Origin: Caldilineaceae bacterium bin34 | GTDB lineage: Bacteria; Chloroflexota; Anaerolineae; Caldilineales; Caldilineaceae | DNA: 64,000 nucleotides | Direction of reading: 5' to 3' | Assembly: GCA_002238555.1 (NCBI GenBank) | Contig: MPMO01000004.1 | Span: 1 to 64,000, forward strand | Part shown: piece after piece, positions 1-8,576 of the stretch | Position numbering within the stretch: position 1 is the stretch's first letter | How the letters are laid out: every line of letters starts with the position of its first letter | Notes under the pieces: generated by a model | Database searches by the model: none | What the model was told of the DNA's origin: nothing | The model's input: the letters and a program-made list of their open reading frames with translations, nothing else | Position numbers and translations under genes: made by a program

Positions 1-56
1 CTCAGGTGATCCGACAGCCGGGGTCCGCCCGGCAGGGTGGCTGCGGTGCGCGCCAT
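1..56 (-). CDS. N-terminus of a probable IS4-type transposase (cut by window edge)
   Basis: Only 18 codons are visible, from an ATG at 54-56 running off the window. The peptide starts MARTAATLPGG and continues with Arg-Leu-Ser-Asp-His. From memory this resembles the conserved N-terminus of a group of IS4-family DDE transposases, where a short Ala/Thr lead is followed by a Ser/Thr-Asp-His/Tyr and then a Ser-Leu-Gly-Val stretch. A GGAG lies about nine bases upstream of the ATG. It follows gcvH on the same strand, where a glycine decarboxylase gene (gcvP) would often be expected. The identification rests on a very short match; a non-transposase gene cannot be excluded. Confidence 0.45.
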   Translation of the reverse strand, partial: MARTAATLPGGPRLSDHL

Positions 57-129
57 GGGGACAACTCCGGAAGGGAGGGACAGACCCCGTCATGATACAC
101 ATTTTCATTCTAAATAGACAGTATTGCCC

Positions 130-516
130 CTAGCCCTCGGTCAGATTCCGGTACCCGGCTGCATCCAAAAGGTCCGGATTGGCTGTGCCGGGCACAACCT
201 CCAGCCTGAGAAACCAGCTGCCATAGGGATCGGAGTTAATCTCCTCAGGGTTGTCCAACAGGGTCCCGTTGACTTCGGTCACTCTGCCCGCCATGGGCGC
301 GTAGATGTCCGCCGCGGCCTTCACCGACTCGACCGTGGCCATGGTCTGCCCGGTTTCGAAGTCCTCGCCCACCTCGGGCAATTCGACAAACACGACGTCG
401 CTGAGCTGATCCTGGGCGTAGTCGGTGATGCCGACCGTAACAACATCGTCCTGCTGGTCGCACCACTCGTGCGTGGATGCAAACAGCAAATCGGAGGGGA
501 CTGCAAAACCGGTCAT
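130..516 (-). CDS. gcvH: Glycine cleavage system H protein
   Basis: This 128-residue protein is the lipoyl carrier of the glycine cleavage complex. It shuttles the methylamine intermediate between the P, T and L proteins in the cytoplasm. The hallmark ESVKAAADIYAP segment is present, and Lys66 in it is the expected lipoylation site. The preceding HEW and GITDYAQDQLSDVVFVELP regions are also typical, and the length matches the family. It lies about 40 bases downstream of gcvT on the same strand, so the two are probably co-transcribed. No gcvP gene is visible; the next sequence looks like a transposase start. Confidence 0.95.
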   Translation of the reverse strand: MTGFAVPSDLLFASTHEWCDQQDDVVTVGITDYAQDQLSDVVFVELPEVGEDFETGQTMATVESVKAAADIYAPMAGRVTEVNGTLLDNPEEINSDPYGSWFLRLEVVPGTANPDLLDAAGYRNLTEG

Positions 517-558
517 GATGAGTTGATGCGATTGCTGGGATTCCAGTTGCCGACCCGC

Positions 559-1671
559 CTAGGCAGGCCGGGAGTAGAAAGGCTTGGGCACTACCAACGC
601 GGACAGGCGCCGACCTCGAATTTCCACCGTAAACCGTTCCATTTCGGTTGCCGAGGCATCACACAGCGCCATGCCTATGAATTGATCAAGGGTCGGACTC
701 TTGTTTCCGGATGTAACCGTGCCGATCCGCCGATCCTGATCATAAACGGCGTAACCGGCGCGCGGCACGCCTTTGTCCTCCATGCGAAAGGCACACAGCC
801 TGCGCGTTGGTGGTTCGAGCCAAGCCTTGAGCAACGCATCCCGGCCGATGAACCTGGGATTGCGGAAGGACACCGCCCATGCCAGGTCCGCCTCCAACGG
901 GTTGATGTTCTGGCTGATTTCATGCCCGTAGAGCGGCAGGCAGGCCTCCAGCCTGAGGGAGTCCCGTGCCGCCAGTCCGCAGGGCAACCAACCTCGCGGG
1001 CGCCCCGCCTCCAGCAAGTGTTGAAACAGGCTGCCTCCCTCTGTGCGAGGAAGTACCAGTTCAAACCCGTCCTCCCCGGTATAGCCGGTCCGCGTTGTGA
1101 GAACCGGTTTCGATTCCCAGATTGCGGTCCGGGCCTTGAACCGGCGCAGGCTGCCCGCATCGATCCCCAGGACAGACGACACCAACCGCACTGCATCCGG
1201 ACCCTGAATCGCAAGCATCGAGGTTTGTTCCGTGACATCAACGATGTCGACGTCCTGCCCGGTGGCCTGTTGCCGCAACCATTCCAGATCCTTGTTCCGG
1301 TTGACGGCGTTGGCCACCAGCAACCAGCCGTCCTCCTTCCCAACCGCGATCAGGTCGTCGATCACCGTCCCGTCGCTGTAGGTCATCAGACTGTAGACTG
1401 CGTCGCCTGGTTTGCGCCGCGCCACACTGCGGGTCAGAACGCGCAGCAGGAAGTCGGCAACCCCGGAACCGCGCAATTCGAACCGCGCCATGTGGGAGAC
1501 ATCAAACAACCCGCCCACCCTGCGGACGGCCATGTGCTCCGTGATGGGACCCGCCGCATACTGCACGGGCATCGACCACCCTGAGAAGGCGACCATGCGG
1601 GCCTGCAACGCAACGTGCAGGTCGTACAGGCCTGTCTGCAACATCGAAGGTCGGGGAGTGGACGGCTGCAC
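559..1671 (-). CDS. gcvT: Glycine cleavage system T protein (aminomethyltransferase)
   Basis: This is the tetrahydrofolate-dependent aminomethyltransferase, which releases ammonia and forms methylene-THF from the H-protein-bound intermediate. The N-terminus (LYDLHVALQARMVAFSGWS) and the DVSHMARFELRG, TGYTGEDGFEL and GLAARDSLRLEA motifs are diagnostic of the GCV_T fold. At 370 residues the length is normal. The listed start is a GTG at 1671; an in-frame ATG at 1644, just before the conserved LYDLH region, is an equally good start. It begins 14 bases after the ftsH stop and is followed by gcvH, suggesting an ftsH-gcvT-gcvH transcript. Confidence 0.95.
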   Translation of the reverse strand: MQPSTPRPSMLQTGLYDLHVALQARMVAFSGWSMPVQYAAGPITEHMAVRRVGGLFDVSHMARFELRGSGVADFLLRVLTRSVARRKPGDAVYSLMTYSDGTVIDDLIAVGKEDGWLLVANAVNRNKDLEWLRQQATGQDVDIVDVTEQTSMLAIQGPDAVRLVSSVLGIDAGSLRRFKARTAIWESKPVLTTRTGYTGEDGFELVLPRTEGGSLFQHLLEAGRPRGWLPCGLAARDSLRLEACLPLYGHEISQNINPLEADLAWAVSFRNPRFIGRDALLKAWLEPPTRRLCAFRMEDKGVPRAGYAVYDQDRRIGTVTSGNKSPTLDQFIGMALCDASATEMERFTVEIRGRRLSALVVPKPFYSRPA

Positions 1672-1685
1672 GCCTGAGGCCGGAC

Positions 1686-3539
1686 CTAAGTCGTGGCCTC
1701 CAAGTCGGGTTCCGGAAGTGCCTCGCCGCTGAAGACGATTTCAAACTCTTCCCTGTTGAGGGTTTCGTGGGTCAGCAACGCCGAGGCAACGGCGTCAAGC
1801 TGCTCCTTGTGCTTCTTCAGCAACTCGGCCACCCTGGCATGGGACTCTTGGACAATGGCGCGGATCCTGCCATCAATCGTCTCGCCGGTGGCTGCACTAT
1901 AACTGCGCTGTTCGGCCATGTCCCTGCCCAGGAACACAAGTTCCTGCTGCTGACCATATTGAACCTGGCCCATGTCGTCGGTCATCGCATATCGCGTAAC
2001 CATCGCCCGAACCATGGCCGTCAGTTGCTGGATGTCACCGGATGCGCCGTTGGTTATGCTGCCGAATTCGATTTCCTCGGCAACACGGCCTCCCAAACTC
2101 ACGTCCAACTGGCTGAGGAACCAACTGCGGGGCACGAGAAACCGGTCGTTTTCGGGCACCATCATCGTGTACCCGCCGGCCATGCCCCGGGCCATGATGG
2201 TGATCAGGTGCACGGGATCGGCGTGTTCGCTGAGCCTGGCTACAAGCGCATGGCCCGCCTCGTGATAGGCAACGATCCGCTTCTCCTCGTCCGTGATAAT
2301 CCGGCTGCGGCGCTGGGGACCGCCCAGGGCGACGCGCTCCAATGCTTCCTGCAAGTCGGCCATGGTAATGGCGTCGCGCCCGGCCCGGGCCGCCAAAATT
2401 GCACTCTCGTTCACCACGTTTTCGAGGTCGGCGCCGACCAGTCCCGGGCTTTGCCGTGCAATCGCGGCCAGATCGATGTCCGGGCTTACGGGCTTGCCCC
2501 GGATGTGCACGTCAAGTATGGACTTGCGGCCCTTGATATCGGGGCGGTCCATGACCACGCGCCGGTCGAAGCGGCCCGGACGCAACAGGGCCGGGTCCAG
2601 AATATCGGGCCGATTGGTGGCCGCAATCATGATGACGCTGGTGTCCGTATCGAACCCGTCCATCTCGACCAGGATCTGGTTGAGGGTCTGTTCCCGTTCG
2701 TCGTGGGAGCCTCCCAGCCCGGTGCCGCGGTAGCGGCCAACGGCATCAATTTCGTCGATGAAGATGATGCAGGGGCTGGCCTTGCGGGCCTGTTCGAACA
2801 AGTCGCGGACTCGGCTCGCACCAACCCCGACAAACATCTCGACGAATTCGGAACCGGAGATGGTGAAGAACGGCACGTTGGCTTCGCCGGCGGCGGCCTT
2901 GGCCATAAGTGTCTTCCCGGTACCCGGAGGCCCCACAAGCAGGACCCCGGCCGGAATGCGAGCGCCCAGTTCAATGAACTTCTGCGGTTCCTGGAGAAAC
3001 TCCACCACCTCCTGCAACTCCTCCTTGGCCTCGTCGCTGCCGGCCACGGCCTGGAAGTTAAAGGGGATGGTCTCGCCCATCACCATGCGCGCCTTGCTCT
3101 TGCCGAACATCATGGCCTGGGAGTTCGCGCCTTGGCTTTGCCGCATGATCAGGAGAAACAGTCCGCCGATGAAGATGACCGGCAACAGATTGAAGACAAG
3201 CCCGAGCCACCGACCGGCGGAACTGGGCACGTCGGAGATGAACGTGACATCCTGCAGGTCCGCAGGCGACACGCCGAGGATGTTCAGGGCTTCGGAAAGG
3301 GCGATGCCCGATTCCTTGCGACTGATTCGCGACTGGCCTTCCAGGCGGGTGACCACCTTGATCTGGTCACCCCTGATTACAACCTGTTCAATCGCGCCCT
3401 GGCTGATCTGGCTGGCCAGCGTGCTGAGCGGCAGTTCGTCCGTGGTTCCGCGCATGCGAACGGACAGATTGAACAGTAGGGCAATGGCTGCCACCAAGAT
3501 TAGGCTGTAAACAAGGTATCGGCTGCGTTTGGCACTCAA
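1686..3539 (-). CDS. ftsH: ATP-dependent zinc metalloprotease FtsH
   Basis: This membrane-anchored AAA protease degrades misfolded membrane proteins and regulatory proteins. Two membrane segments (about residues 8-27 and 108-131) flank a small extracytoplasmic domain. The AAA module follows with Walker A GPPGTGKT near residue 204, a Walker [10 protein letters not shown] and the second-region-of-homology arginines. The zinc site HEAGHALVA is near residue 425. The 617-residue length is normal, but the start appears to be TTG at 3539 with only a weak Shine-Dalgarno. Its position as first gene before gcvT and gcvH is unusual in my experience; the link may be only transcriptional. Confidence 0.96.
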   Translation of the reverse strand: MSAKRSRYLVYSLILVAAIALLFNLSVRMRGTTDELPLSTLASQISQGAIEQVVIRGDQIKVVTRLEGQSRISRKESGIALSEALNILGVSPADLQDVTFISDVPSSAGRWLGLVFNLLPVIFIGGLFLLIMRQSQGANSQAMMFGKSKARMVMGETIPFNFQAVAGSDEAKEELQEVVEFLQEPQKFIELGARIPAGVLLVGPPGTGKTLMAKAAAGEANVPFFTISGSEFVEMFVGVGASRVRDLFEQARKASPCIIFIDEIDAVGRYRGTGLGGSHDEREQTLNQILVEMDGFDTDTSVIMIAATNRPDILDPALLRPGRFDRRVVMDRPDIKGRKSILDVHIRGKPVSPDIDLAAIARQSPGLVGADLENVVNESAILAARAGRDAITMADLQEALERVALGGPQRRSRIITDEEKRIVAYHEAGHALVARLSEHADPVHLITIMARGMAGGYTMMVPENDRFLVPRSWFLSQLDVSLGGRVAEEIEFGSITNGASGDIQQLTAMVRAMVTRYAMTDDMGQVQYGQQQELVFLGRDMAEQRSYSAATGETIDGRIRAIVQESHARVAELLKKHKEQLDAVASALLTHETLNREEFEIVFSGEALPEPDLEATT

Positions 3540-3583
3540 ACTGCACTCACCATTCCGGTGGGAGACGTTCCATATGAACGTCG

Positions 3584-3589
3584 ATTATA
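3584..3589 (-). promoter_or_regulatory. ftsH: Possible -10 box for ftsH
   Basis: The minus strand reads TATAAT here, about 45 bases upstream of the ftsH TTG start, in the short divergent gap shared with the pduO-type gene. The best -35 candidate at 17-base spacing (TTCCAC) is poor, so this rests mainly on the perfect -10 hexamer and its position. Confidence 0.3.
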
Positions 3590-3661
3590 GTGGGTTGTTC
3601 AACGGTGGAAGGCCTTGGCGTGCCCCGGGCGCGGTTGCCAGATGCGGATTGGTCCGACAAA

Positions 3662-4227
3662 ATGCCCAGATTGACATCCATCTATACGAAGTCCGGTGAC
3701 AGCGGCCGGACTCAACTAAGCGACGGCCTGCGCGTGCCCAAGGACAGTCCCAGAACCGAGTTGCTGGGGGAACTGGACGAACTGAACGCAGCCTTGGGGG
3801 TGGCCGCGGCCTCGGGTCTGCCGACCGAATTGGTGCAACCGGTACGCCGGGTCCAGAACGAACTCTTCAATTTGGGCGCAGAACTCAGCTTCGGCCAACC
3901 ATCGGAACAATCACCGGGGGTGCCGTTGGTTCGGGACGAAGACGTGCTGCGGCTTGAAGAGTCGATCGATCGCATTGCATCCCGGCTGGGCCCTTGCGGA
4001 ACTTCATTCTCCCGGGCGGGTCGGTCGCCGGGGCCAACCTGCACCTGGCACGCACCGTCTGTCGCCGGGCAGAACGCCGACTTGTGACACTCGACAGCGA
4101 GAGTCCGGTCCGCGAGACTTGCCTGTGCTACCTGAACCGCCTGTCGGACGCCCTGTTCATGTGGGCGCGCCTGGCCAACCAGACACAACATCAATCCGAA
4201 ACCCTTTGGGAGCCCGCGCGACACTGA
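3662..4227 (+). pseudogene. PduO-type ATP:cob(I)alamin adenosyltransferase, frameshifted
   Basis: The family transfers the adenosyl group of ATP to cob(I)alamin to make coenzyme B12. The first frame has the N-terminal signature IYTKSGDSGRTQLSDG, the cluster around RTELLGELDELNAALG and the following helices. It then loses homology after about residue 108. The conserved C-terminal half (FILPGGSVAGANLHLARTV, RRAERR, CYLNRLSDALF) continues in the +1 frame from about 3994. One missing base in the run at 3984-3993 would restore a normal protein of about 188 residues. The ATG at 3662 was chosen because the conserved N-terminus begins there. This is either a recent pseudogene or a sequencing/assembly indel. 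Confidence 0.85.
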
Positions 4228-4375
4228 TCGTCCTGCGAGCGCACACCCTGTCGAGACCGGGACCCGGATCCGATACCAAAGGATGAGGATAGAGTGCTGC
4301 CGTGCCCAATTCGTGCTCAACAGATCGGGACGGCGAACTCCGAACCGGGGATCGTGCGGCAATCGGCTGCACCTT

Positions 4376-5233
4376 TCAGCAGGTTACATCCTTGCCCTCG
4401 GCACCAAAAACCTGCAGCCGCTTTTCGTGCGCCTGTTTGCGAGCACTCTCCGGACAGTAATGGAACTGAATGGCTCGCCGTCGCGAATCCGATCGGTTGG
4501 TCGGAGTCCCGTGGTGGAGCATGCTTGCGAAGAACAGGGCCCCGCCTGGTGGCAAGGGCACGGCCACCGGAGGATCCTGGCGGGCATCGGTATCGCAGAT
4601 CTGCCAGTCGCGCCGCCTGAAGTGGATGACCGGTCCCTTCCTGTGGGAACCGGGCACAATCACCATGCAGCCGTTGTCCTCGGTGGCTTCGTCCAAGGCG
4701 ATCCAGACCCCTGCCACGCGGGTGTCCAAGTCGTAGTTGAAGTACGCGTGGTCTTGGTGCCAAGGTTTTTCGCGGCCGATACGCGGCGGCTTCAGCAATG
4801 CCATGTCCTGAAAAAGAAGTGGCGTTTCGCCAATCAGGGACTTGACCACCCCGAACAGCTCGGGATCGAGGGCCAGCTCCATCAGGCTGGGATGGAACTC
4901 CACGAAGCGCCAGAACTTGCGCACGAAGTCCTGCTTGCGCGTTGCCGGCATCCCGGCCAGGTCATGGTCCCGGGCAATTTTTTCGTAGACCACGCCCTTG
5001 AAATCGGGGTTTGCGCCGTCGAGCAGCGACATGAGCGCGTCCAAGGCCGTATCCAACCGGGACGGGGACAGCCACTGCTCGACCGCCAGATACCCATTCT
5101 CACTGAAGAACGCGACTTCGTCAGGCCCGATATCCGCCATCGTCGGAACGTACTCGGCAAGGCCCACGGTGTCGTATAGACCCTCGGGATAGGGTTCGCG
5201 CCCGCTGTCGTCGAATGTACCGACCGCTTGCAT
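4376..5233 (-). CDS. Phytanoyl-CoA dioxygenase (PhyH) family protein
   Basis: This is a predicted non-heme Fe(II)/2-oxoglutarate oxygenase of 285 residues. The iron-binding HxD is in KPWHQDHAYF and the distal His in MLHHGTPTNRS, followed by the Arg-rich 2-oxoglutarate-binding strand. The PGSH motif typical of PhyH proteins is also present. The start was set at the ATG at 5233 because sequence upstream in this frame overlaps the TnpB gene and shows no family similarity. Only seven bases separate it from the upstream tnpB stop on the same strand. The substrate cannot be read from sequence. Two more PhyH genes lie at 51905 and 62389. Confidence 0.88.
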   Translation of the reverse strand: MQAVGTFDDSGREPYPEGLYDTVGLAEYVPTMADIGPDEVAFFSENGYLAVEQWLSPSRLDTALDALMSLLDGANPDFKGVVYEKIARDHDLAGMPATRKQDFVRKFWRFVEFHPSLMELALDPELFGVVKSLIGETPLLFQDMALLKPPRIGREKPWHQDHAYFNYDLDTRVAGVWIALDEATEDNGCMVIVPGSHRKGPVIHFRRRDWQICDTDARQDPPVAVPLPPGGALFFASMLHHGTPTNRSDSRRRAIQFHYCPESARKQAHEKRLQVFGAEGKDVTC

Positions 5234-5240
5234 CTGTTCC

Positions 5241-6659
5241 TCAAACCTTGTGGGTTCTGGGTAATTCGCTCTCGGTTGATGGGGACGGCGTTGCAAGCCC
5301 CCGCAACTCGAGTCCGGGTGGAGCAGTCCCCACCGACTGCCTGGTTCGTTCCGCGAGCAGGGCACGCACGTCCCTATAAGGCATGTACAACGCAATCTCC
5401 TCGTCGTACAGCCTCGCCAGAATGTTGCAGGCGGCATTGGTGTCCGCGTCCAACACAACCCCGTCGCAACAGTAAAACCGGTCCCAGCGACGTATGCCCT
5501 GCAACAGGCCCGTCCGGGAGTCGATTTGCGATGTGTAGGCCGGATTGACCAAGGCCAACGCAGAACCTCTGCGTCGAGATATCGAAGTGAGGGTGTCCGC
5601 CATGACGCCCTTGACCCAGCCGTTCAAACGACGGGTGGTGTCCTTGTGGCGGTACTTGGCGGACTTCATGGGCGCGGACAGGTCCTCGCAGGCAATGGTG
5701 CCGGCCTTGTCCACGACGGCGTGGGCCGCCTGGCAGAGATGGTCGCGCACCTGTTTGTGGTGCAGCGTCCGCCGCCGGTTCCACTTTTGGTGGCCGAGGT
5801 TGTGCTGCCGGATGTTGTCGGCCTTGCGGGTGTGGCCCTTGGCCCGGTGCTTCTGCTCGACTGCCCGGAGCTGGTTGCGCCGCGTTCCCTTGACCTTGCG
5901 CTGGTCGCTCTCGGCGGACAACAGGTCGCCCAACCCCTCGCCGTGGCGCTCCGCGTCGCTGTCGGTGTAGGCTTCGGTGTAGCCCTTGTCCACACCCACG
6001 GTGGCCTCCCCGCAGGGACGCGTGCTGCACACCTGAGTCTCGTCCACGGCGTGGTGGACTTCCACCTGGCCGTTGGCCTGCAGGAGGATGCGGAGGGTGC
6101 CGGAAGGCAGGTGTGTGCCCTTGAGCGGGATGGCGATGCGTTGGCCGCGCTCCAGGCTCTGCAGATGGATCCAGGCCCGTCCGTGCCAGACCTTTGTGGT
6201 GTAGGAGCCCGCGTCGGCCACGATCTGGTTGGTCGCGTGCGACCGGCCGCCCCGCCACTGTTTCCGCATCTGCCGGTGTAGGAACGGGTCCTCGGTCCAG
6301 CGGTTGCCCTTGAGCAGAGAGTACAGACGTTGGCGTTCGGCCTTGTCGCCCCGCGTGCGGTGCCGCACGGCGCGCTTGACCGGCACCTTGGCCGCCTCCC
6401 GCGCCGCCGCGATGTCGCCCAGGGTGTCGGCCAGCGCGGCCTTGCCTAGACGCGCCGGCAGCCCGTGCCAAGCGTAGCCTTCGGCCATCCAGGCATCGCG
6501 GATGTCGTAGGGGGACTGCGGTGCGGTGGACACCCCGCTGCACTGTCGCCAAGCATCCGTCCGCACCTTGCCGCACAGGATGGCGATCCGCGCCAGACGG
6601 TCGTACTTGTCCCGGTTCAGCCCCTGGCTGTGCAGGCTGCGCGTGACCTTCTCAGCCAT
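5241..6659 (-). CDS. tnpB: TnpB-like RNA-guided nuclease / IS200-IS605-type accessory protein
   Basis: The 472-residue protein carries a RuvC-like nuclease. Candidate catalytic residues are Asp in VGVDKGYTEAYTD, Glu in IACEDLSAP and Asp in VLDADTNAACN, so the active site looks intact. TnpB proteins are omega-RNA-guided endonucleases of IS200/IS605 and IS607 elements. The usual C-terminal zinc ribbon is altered: the first CxxC is replaced by IDSRTGLL, and only a Cys-Cys pair remains before the last Asp. I recall relatives with the same change, so it may be a lineage feature. No Y1 or serine transposase lies nearby. The ATG at 6659 was chosen because the in-frame extension upstream looks non-coding. 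Confidence 0.85.
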   Translation of the reverse strand: MAEKVTRSLHSQGLNRDKYDRLARIAILCGKVRTDAWRQCSGVSTAPQSPYDIRDAWMAEGYAWHGLPARLGKAALADTLGDIAAAREAAKVPVKRAVRHRTRGDKAERQRLYSLLKGNRWTEDPFLHRQMRKQWRGGRSHATNQIVADAGSYTTKVWHGRAWIHLQSLERGQRIAIPLKGTHLPSGTLRILLQANGQVEVHHAVDETQVCSTRPCGEATVGVDKGYTEAYTDSDAERHGEGLGDLLSAESDQRKVKGTRRNQLRAVEQKHRAKGHTRKADNIRQHNLGHQKWNRRRTLHHKQVRDHLCQAAHAVVDKAGTIACEDLSAPMKSAKYRHKDTTRRLNGWVKGVMADTLTSISRRRGSALALVNPAYTSQIDSRTGLLQGIRRWDRFYCCDGVVLDADTNAACNILARLYDEEIALYMPYRDVRALLAERTRQSVGTAPPGLELRGLATPSPSTESELPRTHKV

Positions 6660-7018
6660 CGTCAAGGGCTTCCCGACCGATTCAGGGCCTGCCGTGGATG
6701 GGAGGCGCGAGGCACGCGTGCTCCAAACCGGGAAAGACGGTGGCTCCTGTCCATGACCCGTAGGATGCCACAGGCATCGGCAGGCAACAGGTGGCTTATA
6801 CAGGCTCCCATGGGGATTGGCAGCCCTTGGCTGTTCGTAACGCGGCACCGGTGCGTGCCGCACAGCGATAAGTATAGTGGCCGGTCCAGTCCAATCGCAA
6901 GCGCAGGTCGGGTAAACGCCCTTCCCGATCGCCGACGCTACGGTAGACTTGGTGCCGCCTGTGGCCGCACCCGCCTGTGTGACCATCCCTGAAACCAGAC
7001 GCAGTTTAGATCCAACCC
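6660..7018. other. Divergent intergenic region between tnpB and the PLP enzyme gene
   Basis: About 360 bases with no supported gene. It must carry the promoters of both divergent genes. I see no riboswitch fold, and no clear inverted repeat that would mark the left end of a TnpB element. Confidence 0.5.
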
Positions 7019-8239
7019 GTGACCAGCCAACGCTCCAGCGTACCAGGGCCAGGACCATCCACGCGCAGCGTGCATGGAGGCGAACCGCGCAGGCGATCGT
7101 CCCTCAGTGTCACGGAACCCATCGTGACCGGGGTCATGTTTCCGTTCGCGTCCACGGCGGAAATGGCGGAGTTTGTGGAGGAACGGCACCGGGCAGGCAG
7201 CGAACGGCCCGACTACGCCCGAAATACGAACCCGACGCGCCGGGCGGCCGAATGCAAGCTCACGAACTTGGAAGCGGCCGGCACGGACCTGGACGTCGAT
7301 ACCATCCTGACATCCAGCGGCATGGCGGCCGTGAACGGATTGCTGCTGTACGTGCTGAAGGCAGGCGACCACCTGGTGCTCAGCGACAGCCTGTACCGGG
7401 TCACCTGCCAGTTCGCCTGCGAACTGCTGACGCGGTTCGGCGTGGAGGTATCGCTCGTTGAGACCGGCTGCCCGGATGCGCTGGAACATGCGGTGCGCTC
7501 GGATACCACCGCAATCCTGGTCGAGTCCCCGTCGAACCCCTTCAACTACTGCACCGATCTTGAACACCTGGCCCGGATTGGCAGGCGCTGTGACGCGGTC
7601 ACCATTGTGGACAGCACGTTCGCCACGCCTTACAACTGCAAACCGCTGGTCCACGGCATCAACTTCGTCGTCCACAGCGTGACGAAGTACCTGGCCGGCC
7701 ACAACGACCTGATGGCCGGTTCCATCACCGGCGACCTATGGGAAATCGCAGGTCTCCGCGGGGTTCAAACCCAGCTGGGGTGCGTGGTGGACAGCCACAC
7801 GGCCTACAGCGTAATCCGCGGCTTGAAGACATTTGGCCTGCGCATGGCAAGACACAACGCCAACGCGCAAGCCTTGGCGGAGATGCTGGAGTGCCACCCC
7901 AAAGTCGGCAGGGTCTGGTACGCAGGCCTCGAGTCGCACCCTCAACACTTGACCGCGGCCCGGTTCATGGAGGGATTCGGCGGCGTTGTGAGCTTCGATC
8001 TGGGGAACCACGAAACGGCGGCGGCCGTCAACGACCGGTTGCAGTTGGCCATGCTGGGCGGGAGCCTGGGAGCCACCGAGACGCTCGTGCACCAGCCGTG
8101 GCTGTTGTCCCACTTTGATCAGACAGCCGCCGAACGGAAGGCCATCGGCATCGGCAAGGGGCTAATTCGCGTTGCCTGCGGAATTGAGGACACGGACGAT
8201 TTGCTGGCGGACTTCCGCCAGGCACTGGATGCGGCCTAA
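7019..8239 (+). CDS. PLP-dependent Cys/Met metabolism enzyme (cystathionine gamma-synthase/lyase family)
   Basis: This 406-residue enzyme belongs to the fold-type I Cys/Met PLP family, which makes or cleaves cystathionine and related thioethers. The N-terminal STRSVHGGE, the DYARNTNPTRR motif (phosphate-binding Tyr/Arg of the neighbouring subunit), the TSSGMAAV turn and the SVTKYLAGHND motif with Lys223 as the Schiff-base lysine are all present. The start is a GTG at 7019, supported by the STRSVHGG block that normally lies near the N-terminus. Gamma-synthase, gamma-lyase and O-acylhomoserine sulfhydrylase cannot be separated by inspection. Its 3' end overlaps the convergent glutaredoxin gene by four bases. 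Confidence 0.9.
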   Translation: MTSQRSSVPGPGPSTRSVHGGEPRRRSSLSVTEPIVTGVMFPFASTAEMAEFVEERHRAGSERPDYARNTNPTRRAAECKLTNLEAAGTDLDVDTILTSSGMAAVNGLLLYVLKAGDHLVLSDSLYRVTCQFACELLTRFGVEVSLVETGCPDALEHAVRSDTTAILVESPSNPFNYCTDLEHLARIGRRCDAVTIVDSTFATPYNCKPLVHGINFVVHSVTKYLAGHNDLMAGSITGDLWEIAGLRGVQTQLGCVVDSHTAYSVIRGLKTFGLRMARHNANAQALAEMLECHPKVGRVWYAGLESHPQHLTAARFMEGFGGVVSFDLGNHETAAAVNDRLQLAMLGGSLGATETLVHQPWLLSHFDQTAAERKAIGIGKGLIRVACGIEDTDDLLADFRQALDAA

Positions 8240-8505
8240 CCGGCCAGGTTGAGTTCCTCGATGCGTTTGCGCAGGACCACCACGCTGGGTTCGGTCAGGG
8301 TCGATCCGTCCGTGAACACGATGGTGGGTACGGATCGGCTGCCGTTGTTAATCGACAGGACGGTTTCGACCGCGTCGGGGTCCTGCTCGATGTTGATGTC
8401 GGTAAATTCCACCTTCATCGAATCGAGAACCTTCTTGGCCATGATGCAGTCCGGGCACCAGGTGGTGCTGTAGACAACAACCTGCGAATCGTTCTGGTCT
8501 GACAT
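8236..8505 (-). CDS. Glutaredoxin-like protein (CPDC active site)
   Basis: This is an 89-residue single-domain thioredoxin-fold protein. The redox motif WCPDC (Cys17 and Cys20) is followed by a cis-Pro loop SVPTIVF and the helix INIEQDPDAVE typical of mycoredoxin/glutaredoxin-like proteins. It probably reduces disulfides or mixed disulfides in the cytoplasm, with mycothiol, bacillithiol or glutathione as partner; the partner is not readable. It is convergent with the sulfur-amino-acid enzyme gene, overlapping it by four bases, and divergent from the large FAD/Fe-S dehydrogenase gene. Confidence 0.88.
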   Translation of the reverse strand: MSDQNDSQVVVYSTTWCPDCIMAKKVLDSMKVEFTDINIEQDPDAVETVLSINNGSRSVPTIVFTDGSTLTEPSVVVLRKRIEELNLAG

Positions 8506-8576
8506 GTGCTACCTGCCCTTCGTTGTCGGAACTCGCCGATAGAGCCCTCACATTACCAAAGGATCGGTCCGAATCA

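Noticed and set aside
124..1584. Long open frame (486 codons) on the plus strand opposite gcvT and gcvH
   Set aside because: It is antisense to well-supported genes and shows no domain; long antisense frames are expected in high-GC coding DNA.
1767..3479. 570-codon plus-strand frame opposite ftsH
   Set aside because: Same reason: the minus-strand FtsH is unmistakable and the opposite frame has low-complexity composition.
6660..7018. SAM or other riboswitch upstream of the PLP sulfur enzyme; likewise glycine or cobalamin riboswitches near gcvT and the pduO-type gene
   Set aside because: I looked for the conserved cores and saw none; gcvT is only 14 bases behind ftsH, and the leader of the pduO-type gene is too short.
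6660..7058. N-terminal extension of the TnpB frame
   Set aside because: The extra 133 codons look non-coding and overlap the divergent PLP-enzyme start; the ATG at 6659 fits better.
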